In this document: piece after piece, positions 17,380-25,563 of the stretch
Position numbering within the stretch: position 1 is the stretch's first letter
Layout of the letters: every line of letters starts with the position of its first letter
DNA from: an uncultured Naasia sp.
GTDB lineage: Bacteria > Actinomycetota > Actinomycetes > Actinomycetales > Microbacteriaceae
DNA: 64,000 nucleotides
Assembly: GCA_913778905.1 (NCBI GenBank)
Contig: CAJYYA010000001.1
Coordinates: 186,001 to 250,000 of the forward strand
Direction of reading: 5' to 3'
Notes under the pieces: generated by a model
Database searches by the model: none
The model's input: the letters and a program-made list of their open reading frames with translations, nothing else
Told to the model about the DNA's origin: nothing
Position numbers and translations under genes: made by a program

Positions 17380-17970
17380 TCAGGCGATCTCGGGCAGGAG
17401 GCGGGAGAGCATCCCGTCGATCAAACGCTCGAGGCGAGGAGGTGGGTACTCCCCGGGCTCCAGGGCCGCCTGAACGCACCACCCCAGGACAGCGGCGTGC
17501 AGTTCCTCGGTGATCGACCCGGCGCCGGTGGCTTCCGACGACGACCCCAGGGCGTCGTCGACCAGACGGCGGATCTTCATCCGGCTCGCCCGGTAGAGCT
17601 CACCGTGCTGCACGAGACGCTCCTGATCGGCGAGGGCGGCTCCCCACGAGCTCACCCAGATCCGGTTGGCGATCGTCGACGGCTCATCGAGAGGGAGCAT
17701 GTCGAGGAGAGCGGACCGGAGTGCGTGCACTCCCCCGGCGGTGGCGCGGCGACTGCGGTCCTCGCCGCGAGAGATGAGCAGTTGAAGGGCGTAATCCGTC
17801 AGTTCGCGTTTGGACCGGAAGTAGTAGGTGACCATCCCGGTGGTGGACCCCATCTCCGTGGCGACGCCTCGCATCGACAGACCGACGAACCCGTCCCGAT
17901 TCAGGACTCGCCACACGGCCTCGGCGACCTCGTCGCGTCGGTCGACGCGGGGCTGCGCTTCGTCTGCCAT
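17380..17970 (-). CDS. TetR-family transcriptional regulator
   Basis: The protein has 196 residues with an N-terminal TetR helix-turn-helix (LSMRGVATEMGSTTGMVTYYFRSKRELTDYA, residues ~31-61) and a helical ligand-binding domain of the BetI/TetR_C_6 kind. It is divergent from the acetyltransferase at 18017 and convergent with the amine oxidase. The shared 46-bp intergenic region contains an inverted repeat, so regulation of itself and of the acetyltransferase is the simplest model. The ligand is unknown. Confidence 0.9.
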   Translation of the reverse strand: MADEAQPRVDRRDEVAEAVWRVLNRDGFVGLSMRGVATEMGSTTGMVTYYFRSKRELTDYALQLLISRGEDRSRRATAGGVHALRSALLDMLPLDEPSTIANRIWVSSWGAALADQERLVQHGELYRASRMKIRRLVDDALGSSSEATGAGSITEELHAAVLGWCVQAALEPGEYPPPRLERLIDGMLSRLLPEIA

Positions 17971-17990
17971 GCGGCCTACACTGCCTTACA

Positions 17991-18002
17991 TAACGACTGT
18001 TA
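17991..18002. promoter_or_regulatory. Possible TetR operator
   Basis: TAACGACTGTTA is an inverted repeat (TAAC/GTTA, spacer 4) in the short gap between the divergent TetR and GNAT genes. It is short, so the assignment rests mainly on position. Confidence 0.35.
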
Positions 18003-18016
18003 CGAAAGCGGGCCGC

Positions 18017-18568
18017 ATGTTCTCGATCGCCCTCTCATCCGATGCCCGGCTCGAGCCGCTCGAGGTGTGGCAGGCCGGGGAGTTCGCCGCACACCTGGAT
18101 CGAGCGCGTGACCACATCCGTCCGTGGGTCGGGCCTGCGTTCGTCTCGGACGACGTCGACGGGGCCAGGCGCACACTCGCCCGCTACGCCGCGAGCGCAG
18201 CCGAGGACGGGGCGAGACTCTTCGGGATCCGCGAGGACGGTCGCCTCCTCGGCGGGGTGATGTTCGTGTCGTTCAGCGCCCCGGCGGGTCAGTGCGAGAT
18301 CGGCTGCTGGTTGGAACCCGCCGCCGAAGGCCGCGGCCTCGTCACCGCGGCGAGCCGCGTGCTGCTCGACTACGCGCTCGGCACGCGTTCGCTAAACCGG
18401 GCAGAGTGGCGCTGCCGCTCCGACAACGCACGCAGTTCGGCGGTCGCCGAACGCCTCGGGATGACCCTCGACGGGACGCTGCGCGGCGCCTGGCTGAACG
18501 GCGGCGTCTTCCACGACAAGCAGGTCTGGGGCCTGACGCGGGAGGATCACCTTCGTTCGATCGCCTGA
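18017..18568 (+). CDS. GNAT-family N-acetyltransferase (RimJ/RimL-like)
   Basis: The protein has 183 residues from ATG 18017. It has the RimL-type pattern: HIRPWVGP near residue 37, a central strand ending EIGCWLEPAAEGRGLVTAASR that forms the acetyl-CoA pyrophosphate loop, and SDNARSSAVAERLGMTLDGTLR near the C-terminus. Such enzymes acetylate ribosomal protein N-termini, antibiotics or small amines; the target here cannot be predicted. It is divergently paired with a TetR gene, which hints at inducible expression. Confidence 0.88.
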   Translation: MFSIALSSDARLEPLEVWQAGEFAAHLDRARDHIRPWVGPAFVSDDVDGARRTLARYAASAAEDGARLFGIREDGRLLGGVMFVSFSAPAGQCEIGCWLEPAAEGRGLVTAASRVLLDYALGTRSLNRAEWRCRSDNARSSAVAERLGMTLDGTLRGAWLNGGVFHDKQVWGLTREDHLRSIA

Positions 18569-18989
18569 GCGCGGAACAAGCTAGGCAACAGACGGACTCA
18601 TTCTCCCGCCGGCGAACGGTCGCGGCCATCCGCTCGTCCACCGCCAGGGAGCCGTCGACGAGCCCGCCTCGCACAACCTCCCATTGGCACGATTCCGGGG
18701 TACATTTTCGCGACGATCCGCACCGTCGGGCATCTCAAGCTATGGGTAGTCTGCCTGCTGATTACGGGCCAACCAGACCCCATCGGGGTACAGGGATACT
18801 CCTTGTCCCCATCCGTGTACCCCAGTTGACTTCTGCTCACTGAGCGGTTGAACTCTCGTCATCCAGCAAGTGTTACCGTGAACAATGACCGTCCTCAGGG
18901 GCGTTCAGACGCCGTTGCGGGACCTACTGGCCATGGGTCGACGGTGCCCCCGCATCGCCGACCCCTCACCACGAAGAAGGGTTCGATAC
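18569..18989. other. 421-bp intergenic region with repeated GGGGTACA boxes and a promoter
   Basis: No gene is supported here. The region is visibly richer in A/T than its surroundings. GGGGTACA occurs at 18697-18704 and 18785-18792, and inverted (TGTACCCC) at 18816-18823. TTGAAC near 18848 and TTACCGT near 18872 may be promoter elements for the lectin gene at 18990, which would have a leader of about 100 nt. Confidence 0.5.
18785..18823. promoter_or_regulatory. Imperfect 13-bp inverted repeat upstream of the lectin gene
   Basis: GGGGTACAGGGAT (18785-18797) and ATCCGTGTACCCC (18811-18823) pair at 12 of 13 positions around a 13-base spacer. It lies just upstream of the likely promoter and may be a regulator binding site. 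A third GGGGTACA is at 18697. Confidence 0.5.
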
Positions 18990-20021
18990 ATGTCACGGAC
19001 AACGACGTCCACCACACGACCGAGGCTGATAGCCGCACTGACGACGGCTGCAACGGTCGCGCTTTCGATTCTGGCTCTCGGCTCCCCCCTGGCCGCATCG
19101 GCGGCACCGGTGGGCACCGGGTCCAATCAGGAGATCCGGAACAGCCACAGCAGCATGTGTCTGGACGACTTCCAGTTCGCCACCAATCCGGGTGCCGAGG
19201 TGCGGCAGGTCTCCTGCGGGGAGACGGCCAACCAGCTCTGGGTCGTCACGGACCTCGGCAACGGGTTCGCCGAAATCAAGAACAAGCACAGCAACCTCTG
19301 CCTCGACGACTTCAACTTCGGCACGGCACCGGGCTCCGAGGTCCGGCAGTGGACGTGCAATGGAGCCACCGTCCAGCAGTGGGCGATCACCGACGTCGGT
19401 GGCGGTCAGAGCGAGATCAAGAACCGCCACAGCAACCTCTGCCTCGACAACAAGGACTTCGCGCAGACGGACGGAGCTCCGGTGCAGCAGTGGACCTGCA
19501 ACGGCGCGAAGGTGCAGCGGTGGGCCTTGACCGACCCGTCCGTGGCCAAGATCACCTATTCGCTGGCACGCTCCGCCAACCCCTCTGCCGATGAGCAGGA
19601 CGCCTACGCCCGCATCACCGACGCCATGGATCGCGCGGTAGCCCGCTACAACCGGCTGAACAACATCCACCGGCACCTCAACGTGAGCTACGTCCCCGGC
19701 GTGCCTACCGCCGACGCCACCATCTACGGCAACATCCGCTTCGGCTCGAACCGCGGGTTCATGCAGGAGGGCACGGCTCTTCACGAGATGTCTCACACGG
19801 TGGGAGTCGGAACCGCGAGCATGTTCGATCAGAACTGCCGGAACAACGGGTGGACCTCGGCACTCCCGCTTCTGCGCACCTGGGACGGCCCCGATGCTGT
19901 CATCAATTGCGGCGGCCAGCACATGTGGCCCTACGGCCTCAACTACAGCAGCGAATACAGCGAGCTCAACTTCGAGCGCCACACGAAGCTCGTGCAGGCG
20001 ATGCTGAGCGACGGTATGTAG
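18990..20021 (+). CDS. Secreted ricin-type lectin with C-terminal zincin-like domain
   Basis: The protein has 343 residues from ATG 18990 (GAAGAAGG 9 nt upstream). The signal peptide ends near SAAPVG. Residues ~45-180 are three beta-trefoil repeats of the RICIN/RicinB_lectin_2 type; each contains an N/SxxxCLD element (HSSMCLDDF, HSNLCLDDF, HSNLCLDNK) and a closing QxW. Residues ~190-343 include ALHEMSHTVGVGT, which fits HExxHxxG of zinc metallopeptidases, but the third metzincin histidine is replaced by Thr. Two cysteines (DQNC, INCGGQH) could form a disulfide. It is probably an extracellular glycan-binding protein with possible peptidase activity. Lower local GC upstream hints at acquisition. 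Confidence 0.85.
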   Translation: MSRTTTSTTRPRLIAALTTAATVALSILALGSPLAASAAPVGTGSNQEIRNSHSSMCLDDFQFATNPGAEVRQVSCGETANQLWVVTDLGNGFAEIKNKHSNLCLDDFNFGTAPGSEVRQWTCNGATVQQWAITDVGGGQSEIKNRHSNLCLDNKDFAQTDGAPVQQWTCNGAKVQRWALTDPSVAKITYSLARSANPSADEQDAYARITDAMDRAVARYNRLNNIHRHLNVSYVPGVPTADATIYGNIRFGSNRGFMQEGTALHEMSHTVGVGTASMFDQNCRNNGWTSALPLLRTWDGPDAVINCGGQHMWPYGLNYSSEYSELNFERHTKLVQAMLSDGM

Positions 20022-20055
20022 AGCTCCGGGTCGTCATCTTCGGGAATCGTCAGGG

Positions 20056-20085
20056 CGGGCCGGTCATCGCGAGATGACCGGCCCG
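20056..20085. terminator. Bidirectional intrinsic terminator
   Basis: A perfect 13-bp stem (CGGGCCGGTCATC / GATGACCGGCCCG) with a GCGA loop lies between the converging lectin gene and the copper operon. It is followed by TTC on the + strand. Confidence 0.8.
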
Positions 20086-20137
20086 TTCGGTGGTCTCGGG
20101 GCCCGACCAGAGGGACAGCGGCGCCTGGTGATCCCTC

Positions 20138-22162
20138 TCACCGACTCAGGCGACTGAGCCCGTCGTTGTAGGCCTTCAGGGCTGCATCGTCATCTCGGTC
20201 GGCGGCCCGGTCGAGACGGGTGGCGGTCCGTTCGTCGGAGCGGATCCATTGACGGACGACGATGAGAGCGATCACCACGATGGGTAGCTCTCCGGCGCCC
20301 CAGGCGATGCCGCCTCCGACGCCCTGGTCCGCGAGGAGGGCCGCCGTATCGGACTGGCCGAGCTGCACCCACCAATCCGTCGCGAGAACGGTCACCCTGG
20401 CCATGATCGAGAGCCCGAAGAAGGCGTGGAACGCCATGGTCACCAGCAGCAGCACGAGCCTCATCGGATAGCTCGGGCGCGACGGCAGAGGGTCCTCCCC
20501 GATGAGCACGGTGAAGAAGAGGAATCCGCTCAGGAGGAAGTGGATGGTCATCAGGACGTGACCCTGATGGGTCTCGAGAGAGAACGGGAACCAGTCGGTG
20601 TAGTAGAAGGCGACCAGGCTGCCCGCGAAGATCACCGCGGCGACGAGGGGATTGGTGACGACCCGGGCGTAGCCGGAGTGAAGGATCCACAGCAGCCACT
20701 CACGTGGCCCGCGCGAACCGTCTTTCCTCGCCGCCAGCGTGCGGAGGGCGAGCAGGATCGGTGCACCGAGCACCAGGAGGGGCGGGATGTACATCATCAG
20801 CGCCATGTGCTGGATCATGTGCGTGCTGAAGTGCACGGCTCCGTAAACGCCCGGTCCCCCGCTGGTGGCGAAGGCGAGACCGAGGCATCCCAGGATCCAG
20901 GACACCGTCCGGTGCAGCGGCCAGGCGACACCTCGGGTGCGAAGGCGTCGGACCGCGGCGACATAGAACCCGACGAGCCCCGCGCAGACGGCGAGCATCA
21001 GCCAATCGGCGTGGAACGCGGTGAGGAACGTGGGGACGTCCACCGCGGGCGGGTACGGGAAGCCGAGCAGCGATGCCCGCGGGTCGACGGCGGCGACCGA
21101 TTCCTGCGGCACGGGAGGTGCCGATTTCGATAGCGCTACCGAGACACCGATCGTGAGCCCCATCACGAGGGTCTCTGCGACCGCCAGCCTCACGAAGACA
21201 CGCCTTCTGCCCGTCTGCTCGGCGAAACGCGGAATCACGATGCGGCGATGGAACGCACCGGCCGCACCGAGCGCCACCAACGCCGTGATCTTCACGAGCA
21301 GGAGGTTCCCGTATGTCGTGGTGATGAGTTCGGCGGGAGTCTGGAGTCGTAGGGCCGCCTGGAGGGTTCCCGATGCCGCGACGGCGAGGAAGCTCCAGAG
21401 GGCGAGGACGGAGTAACGCCGTACCGCGGTCGGGAGTTCGGCAGCGGGGATTCTGCTCCTCACGAGCACCAGCGCGGCGAGTCCCCCGAACCAGACGCAG
21501 ACCCCGATGAGGTGCACGGCGAGTGAGTTGACCGCGTTGCCGTGCTCGAGCGCACCGGCGCTGTGACCCGAGAGCGAGAGCGGCAGCAGCGCGAGGATGC
21601 TGAATGCCAGGGCGAACCCCGCGGCGGTGGTCCGAATGCTCAGCAGAAGACTGATCAGGGCGCCCGCTATGCAGAGGCACGACACCGAGAGGGCCTGCCC
21701 GAGCTCGAGATCCGTCAGCACGAACATGATCTGACCGCGGAAGGTCGGACTGCTGAGCGGAACGCCGATCACGTTCGCTGCGGTGAAGGCTGTGACTGCG
21801 ATGGCGGACGCGAGCCAGACGGCACTCGACCACACCGCGAGACGGGCCGACGTCCACTGCGCGAAGCTCGGCAGCCCTGGCTTGGACCGCTGTCCCGGCA
21901 GCACGAGTGCCGCCATCAGCGTCAGGCCGATCGTGAGTGCTGCGGCGACATCGTGGATCGCGCGCGCAATCGGCAGCCCGTTTCGTACGAGTGGCCCGGG
22001 ATCGATGATCAACGCCGGCTGCTCGGCGCCGGTGTAGGCGATTCCGGCGATGGCGGCCAGCACGGCTATCGGGAGGGCGGCGAGGACGAGTATCTCGGCC
22101 GCCCTCAGTCGCGGTAGCTGCCTCGGTGCCGTCCGCGGTGGGCGCGACGCGATGTCGGTCAT
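20138..22162 (-). CDS. CopD / CtaG (Caa3_CtaG) fusion membrane protein
   Basis: The protein has 674 residues with about 15 predicted membrane helices. The first half (to ~345) is a CopD-type copper-resistance domain (AVHLIGVCVWFGGLAALVLV, LLLVKITALVALGA). The second half (~375-630) is a cytochrome c oxidase assembly domain of the Caa3_CtaG type, recognised by HFSTHMIQHMALMMYIPPLLVLG, LMTIHFLLSGFLFF and MAFHAFFGLS, with histidines positioned for copper binding. Fusion of the two domains is common in Actinobacteria. It overlaps the upstream peroxidase gene by four bases and ends an operon with CopC and PCu(A)C. The likely role is copper uptake and delivery to cytochrome oxidase. Confidence 0.9.
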   Translation of the reverse strand: MTDIASRPPRTAPRQLPRLRAAEILVLAALPIAVLAAIAGIAYTGAEQPALIIDPGPLVRNGLPIARAIHDVAAALTIGLTLMAALVLPGQRSKPGLPSFAQWTSARLAVWSSAVWLASAIAVTAFTAANVIGVPLSSPTFRGQIMFVLTDLELGQALSVSCLCIAGALISLLLSIRTTAAGFALAFSILALLPLSLSGHSAGALEHGNAVNSLAVHLIGVCVWFGGLAALVLVRSRIPAAELPTAVRRYSVLALWSFLAVAASGTLQAALRLQTPAELITTTYGNLLLVKITALVALGAAGAFHRRIVIPRFAEQTGRRRVFVRLAVAETLVMGLTIGVSVALSKSAPPVPQESVAAVDPRASLLGFPYPPAVDVPTFLTAFHADWLMLAVCAGLVGFYVAAVRRLRTRGVAWPLHRTVSWILGCLGLAFATSGGPGVYGAVHFSTHMIQHMALMMYIPPLLVLGAPILLALRTLAARKDGSRGPREWLLWILHSGYARVVTNPLVAAVIFAGSLVAFYYTDWFPFSLETHQGHVLMTIHFLLSGFLFFTVLIGEDPLPSRPSYPMRLVLLLVTMAFHAFFGLSIMARVTVLATDWWVQLGQSDTAALLADQGVGGGIAWGAGELPIVVIALIVVRQWIRSDERTATRLDRAADRDDDAALKAYNDGLSRLSR

Positions 22163-23385
22163 GCGCCCAGCAACGTCTCTCCGACGTACCCGCCGGCTTC
22201 ACATCCCGGAGGTATGGCGAACACGGCCGATCCGATCGGTGTCGTCCATTCATTGAGCAGATCGAGCTGATCGAGCCGTCGCTGGATGGGCACGAACTGG
22301 GCATCGATGTCGGCCTGGAAGGAGATGAAGATCAGCCCGGAGTCGGAGACGCTGCCCCCTGCGGGGGCCTCGTCGTAGTTGTAGCCGCGACGGAAGATGA
22401 CCGTGCCCGCATCGTCCGTCCGGGCTCGTCGCATGTGTGAGAACTCCGGGATGACGGGGAAACCCGCCCCATTCACCGCAGCGAAGTCCGGTTCGTCGAA
22501 CTCCCCCTGTCCGGTGAGCGGAGCGCCGTTGCCGAGTGTCCGGCCGACGGACTGCTCGCGGCCTCCGCGATCGAGACGGTCCCACTTGTCGAGGTCCATG
22601 TGGATGCGGCGCACCACCATGCCGGTCCCGCCGGCCAACCATCCGTCGGTGATCCAGACCGTCTTCTCCAGGAGCGCACTGCCGAGCGACGGGTTCGTGG
22701 TGCCGTCGACCTGTCCGAAGAGGTTCCGCATGGTCGTGCCCGGCTTCTCCGAACCGTAGGCGCGGCGGAAGCCGGTCTGGCTCCACCGGACCGAGGCGAA
22801 ACTGCGGGTGTCTTTCAGGAGCATCCGTGCCGCATGGGCGACCGTGAACGAGTCGTCGGCTGCGATCTGGATGAGGAGGTCCCCGTCCGAATACGCCGGG
22901 TCGAGGCGATCGATGGTGAATGCCGGAAGCGGCCTCAACCACGCCGGGGCGGAGCCTGCGGCCCGCGCCACGAGTCCGGGTCCGAAACCGAAGGTGACGG
23001 TGAGATTGGCCGGCACGGTTGCGAGCTCCGGCTCCGAGTCCGCGAGCGCGGGCTCCCCGCGACACATCCGTGATGCGTCGTCGCTCAGAACACGCATCAT
23101 CCGTCGAAGCGCGTCGCGGTCCGTCTCAGGCCGAAGGTCGAGCCCGAGGAGCACGGAGTGCGCCTGCGCAGGAGTCGCGATGCCGGCCTGATGGATGCCG
23201 TGGAAGTCGACGGTCGCTTCACCGTTCAGGGTGGCCGCTGCGGCGACCGGCGCGCTGGGTTGCCCGAGGGCCCAGTCGGCGCCGATCGCTGCTGCAGCTC
23301 CCGCTCCGGCGGCAGCTCCCCCGAAGAGGAACTGCCGCCGGCTCGGTGAAGGGCGACCGGATTCAGCGCTCCGGTCGCCCGCCAT
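22159..23385 (-). CDS. Tat-exported DyP-type haem peroxidase
   Basis: The protein has 408 residues. The N-terminus carries a twin-arginine signal (SRRQFLFGG) and a long Ala-rich hydrophobic stretch, so it is exported folded. The DyP landmark GxxDG is present as GQVDGTTNP, with the probable proximal haem histidine in FSHMRRA and the distal arginine in FRRGYNYD. The family oxidises dyes and phenols and includes EfeB. In this operon it lies between CopD-CtaG and a PCu(A)C chaperone, an association known in Actinobacteria; the link between the haem peroxidase and copper is unresolved. The start overlaps the PCu(A)C stop by one base. Confidence 0.92.
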   Translation of the reverse strand: MAGDRSAESGRPSPSRRQFLFGGAAAGAGAAAAIGADWALGQPSAPVAAAATLNGEATVDFHGIHQAGIATPAQAHSVLLGLDLRPETDRDALRRMMRVLSDDASRMCRGEPALADSEPELATVPANLTVTFGFGPGLVARAAGSAPAWLRPLPAFTIDRLDPAYSDGDLLIQIAADDSFTVAHAARMLLKDTRSFASVRWSQTGFRRAYGSEKPGTTMRNLFGQVDGTTNPSLGSALLEKTVWITDGWLAGGTGMVVRRIHMDLDKWDRLDRGGREQSVGRTLGNGAPLTGQGEFDEPDFAAVNGAGFPVIPEFSHMRRARTDDAGTVIFRRGYNYDEAPAGGSVSDSGLIFISFQADIDAQFVPIQRRLDQLDLLNEWTTPIGSAVFAIPPGCEAGGYVGETLLGA

Positions 23386-23933
23386 CAGTTGCCGCTCCCC
23401 ATGTCCATCTTCATGCCGCCGTCACCCTCATAGGTTTCGTTGGCGCCGGAGTAGTCCTTGACCGGAGCGGTGAAGGTGTAGGTGGAGTCGTCGGAGAACG
23501 TGAGCGTGAAGCTGGTCTCTTCCCCGGCCACCAGCGGCTTCTGCAGGCCCATCAGCATGATGTGGTTGCCGCCCGGGGTGAGGTCGAAGGTGCCGCGGGC
23601 CGGGATGACGAATCCGCCCTCCTTGGCGCGCATGACCATCTCTCCGGTGTCGTTCGCCACGGTTTCGTGGAGCTCGATCATGGGAGACGCTTCGGAGGTC
23701 GCGGAGACGACGGTGACGTCGGAGTCGCTGGCGTTCACCAGTTGCCCGAACGCGGCGGACATGCCCTCGGGGGCCGACTTGACCCACGCGTCGGAGATGC
23801 TGACCTCGTCGCCCGCTGTCGCGGCCGGAGCCGCTGCGTTCGAGGTCTCGACAGTGGGCGCACTCGTGCATGCAGCCAGCCCGAGGGTGAGCAGAGCCGC
23901 AGCTGCGGTAGCGGTGAGAATACGAATGTTCAC
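23385..23933 (-). CDS. PCu(A)C-family copper chaperone lipoprotein
   Basis: The protein has 182 residues from GTG 23933, with GGAAAGG about 9 nt upstream; an in-frame GTG at 23954 would place that site inside the gene. The lipobox LAAC lies near residue 21. The PCu(A)C copper motif is visible: ELHETVANDTGEM followed by NHIMLMGL, giving the H(x)nM and HxM ligands. It delivers Cu(I) to the CuA site of cytochrome oxidase on the outer face of the membrane. The C-terminus has extra Met and Gly (GGMKMDMGSGN), a possible additional copper site. Confidence 0.93.
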   Translation of the reverse strand: MNIRILTATAAAALLTLGLAACTSAPTVETSNAAAPAATAGDEVSISDAWVKSAPEGMSAAFGQLVNASDSDVTVVSATSEASPMIELHETVANDTGEMVMRAKEGGFVIPARGTFDLTPGGNHIMLMGLQKPLVAGEETSFTLTFSDDSTYTFTAPVKDYSGANETYEGDGGMKMDMGSGN

Positions 23934-23967
23934 TCTTGTTTGCCTTTCCGGCACTGGCGACGGGATC

Positions 23968-24603
23968 TCAGGAGAGATGCCCGCCGCGGTCGCCGCCTCC
24001 TCGGCGGCGACCTGAGACGAATGTGATGGCGCCGAAGACGAGGAGAGCGGTTGCCGCTCCTACCCCTCCGACGATGGCCAGACGCCCGATGTCGGGTCCC
24101 CCGGCTCGTGTCTGCTCGATTCCCCCGCCGTCATCCGCGGACCCTTCGGCTGGCGCGGGCGTGGATCCCTGCTCCGTACCCGTGGTTCCCGCGGCCTTCT
24201 CGGCTCTGTAGGGCTGCGCGTCGCCGACGGTGAAAGGGATGACGCCCGTGATCGGGTGTCCGTCCCCGGACACCACGCGCCAGCGCACTTGATACCCGCC
24301 GACGGGGAGAGCGTCGGGCATCGAGGCCGTGACGACCGCCCCATTGAGCGTTGTGTCGCCGACCACCCAGTCCTTCCCCGACTCGTCGACCACGACGACC
24401 CTGGCCCCGACGGTCAGGACGTCGCTGTTGAACGTCAGCGACACCGTCTCGGGAGCGCGCTCGAAACGTTGCCCCTCGGTCGGCGACGACTCGAGCAGCT
24501 GATCGTGAGCGGACGCCGCGGCGGCGGGAACCACTGCTGCGGCGATCGCGATCAGTACTGCGGCTGCGGCGATACGGAACTGCGGGACGGCATGACGGAA
24601 CAT
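23968..24603 (-). CDS. copC: CopC-domain copper-binding protein with C-terminal membrane anchor
   Basis: The protein has 211 residues. The signal peptide is cleaved at ASA|HDQL so the mature N-terminus is histidine, as needed for the CopC Cu(II) site. Further ligands are in VSGDGHPITG. The Ig-like CopC domain (residues ~33-125) is followed by a Gly/Ala/Thr linker and one membrane helix (~178-198) with a basic tail, keeping it at the cell surface. A GGAG site is 6 nt before the ATG. It is followed by the PCu(A)C gene. In Actinobacteria CopC-CopD pairs serve copper acquisition rather than resistance. Confidence 0.93.
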   Translation of the reverse strand: MFRHAVPQFRIAAAAVLIAIAAAVVPAAAASAHDQLLESSPTEGQRFERAPETVSLTFNSDVLTVGARVVVVDESGKDWVVGDTTLNGAVVTASMPDALPVGGYQVRWRVVSGDGHPITGVIPFTVGDAQPYRAEKAAGTTGTEQGSTPAPAEGSADDGGGIEQTRAGGPDIGRLAIVGGVGAATALLVFGAITFVSGRRRGGGDRGGHLS

Positions 24604-24690
24604 CTGAACTCCAGCTAGGGCGCCCTTCGAGGGCGCACCGCACGGGGCGCTCGCGCGCCGGCGCCCGTTCGAGCGGGCGTGAGGAATCGA

Positions 24691-25299
24691 TCAGACGGTG
24701 AGGAGGGGCGGCCCGCGCCTCGAGGCGGCCGATGCGACAGCGAATCGCGGTGGGAATCCGACAGAGGTCCACCCTGACGGGACGAAGCGAGACGGCGAGA
24801 TGTCGACGAGCGCGTCGGTGACGACGAAGACGCGGCGAACCCAGGAGACGAACCGCGTGCGGAGCGCCGCCACCCCGCGCAGCACGCGGTCGGCGAGGAG
24901 GAATACGCCGATGGTGACGACCGCCGCCGCGACGTGTCCGAACCACATGGTTGGACCGTGAGAGTGGGCGTCCGACACGAGAGGGCTCAGGTCTGCGGCG
25001 GCCGCCTCATGATGTGCGTGCGAGGTGGCTCCGGCGAGATCGCCACCGAACGAGAACAACGAGTGGAAGAGGAACTGAGAGGCCGCGACTGATGCGCTGA
25101 GTCGGAGGACGGTCAGCCTCCGGCCCGCGAGCAGCGTGCACACCGCGACCGAGAGGACGAGGGGAGCCACCACGCCGAGAAAGGCGGGAACCGCGCCCCC
25201 AGACGACACGTGGAAGAACAGAGCGGTGTAGGTGGCGAAGGCCGCCGCCGCGGCCCCCCTCCCGAGACGCGACAGTCTCGGGGTGGCCATGGTCACCAT
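24691..25299 (-). CDS. Membrane protein with His-rich loop, copper-locus associated
   Basis: The protein has 202 residues and about four to five hydrophobic segments. Between helices is a loop with SHAHHEAA and SDAHSHGP, six histidines within ~25 residues, suggesting metal binding. A basic, Ser/Pro-rich C-terminal tail follows the last helix. I do not recognise a named family. Position directly upstream of copC on the same strand, 87 bp apart, suggests a copper-related role. The start is ATG 25299 or ATG 25290; neither has a clear ribosome-binding site. Confidence 0.75.
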   Translation of the reverse strand: MVTMATPRLSRLGRGAAAAAFATYTALFFHVSSGGAVPAFLGVVAPLVLSVAVCTLLAGRRLTVLRLSASVAASQFLFHSLFSFGGDLAGATSHAHHEAAAADLSPLVSDAHSHGPTMWFGHVAAAVVTIGVFLLADRVLRGVAALRTRFVSWVRRVFVVTDALVDISPSRFVPSGWTSVGFPPRFAVASAASRRGPPLLTV

Positions 25300-25387
25300 T
25301 CTGACACTTGTCGGGTCGGCGGCGGAGGCCGAACCACCAGCCCACCGCCGACTCGATCAACCCGCTCCCGCCTCAGCGGGGGAACGC

Positions 25388-25421
25388 CAGAAGGCCGCCC
25401 GCTCACGCGGACGGCCTTCTG
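25388..25421 (-). terminator. Hairpin downstream of tRNA-Ala
   Basis: A perfect 10-bp stem (CAGAAGGCCG / CGGCCTTCTG) closes a 14-base loop eight bases past the tRNA 3' end on the minus strand. No T run follows, so it may be a processing or weak termination signal. Confidence 0.5.
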
Positions 25422-25428
25422 AATTGGG

Positions 25429-25501
25429 TGGACCTGAGGGGATTCGAACCCCTGACCTCTTCATTGCGAACGAAGCGCGCTACCAACTGCGCCACAGGCC
25501 C
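25429..25501 (-). tRNA. tRNA-Ala (anticodon CGC)
   Basis: On the minus strand the sequence folds as a cloverleaf: acceptor GGGCCTG/CAGGTCC with one G-U pair, D-arm GCGC...GCGC, anticodon stem CTTCG/TGAAG with loop TTCGCAA, and T-arm AGGGG TTCGAAT CCCCT. The anticodon is CGC (alanine). The terminal CCA is not fully encoded. Confidence 0.95.
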
Positions 25502-25563
25502 TTAGTGCCCGACAAGACTATCAGCCCGTCGGGGCTTCCGATGACACGCACCGGGTGGGTCGG

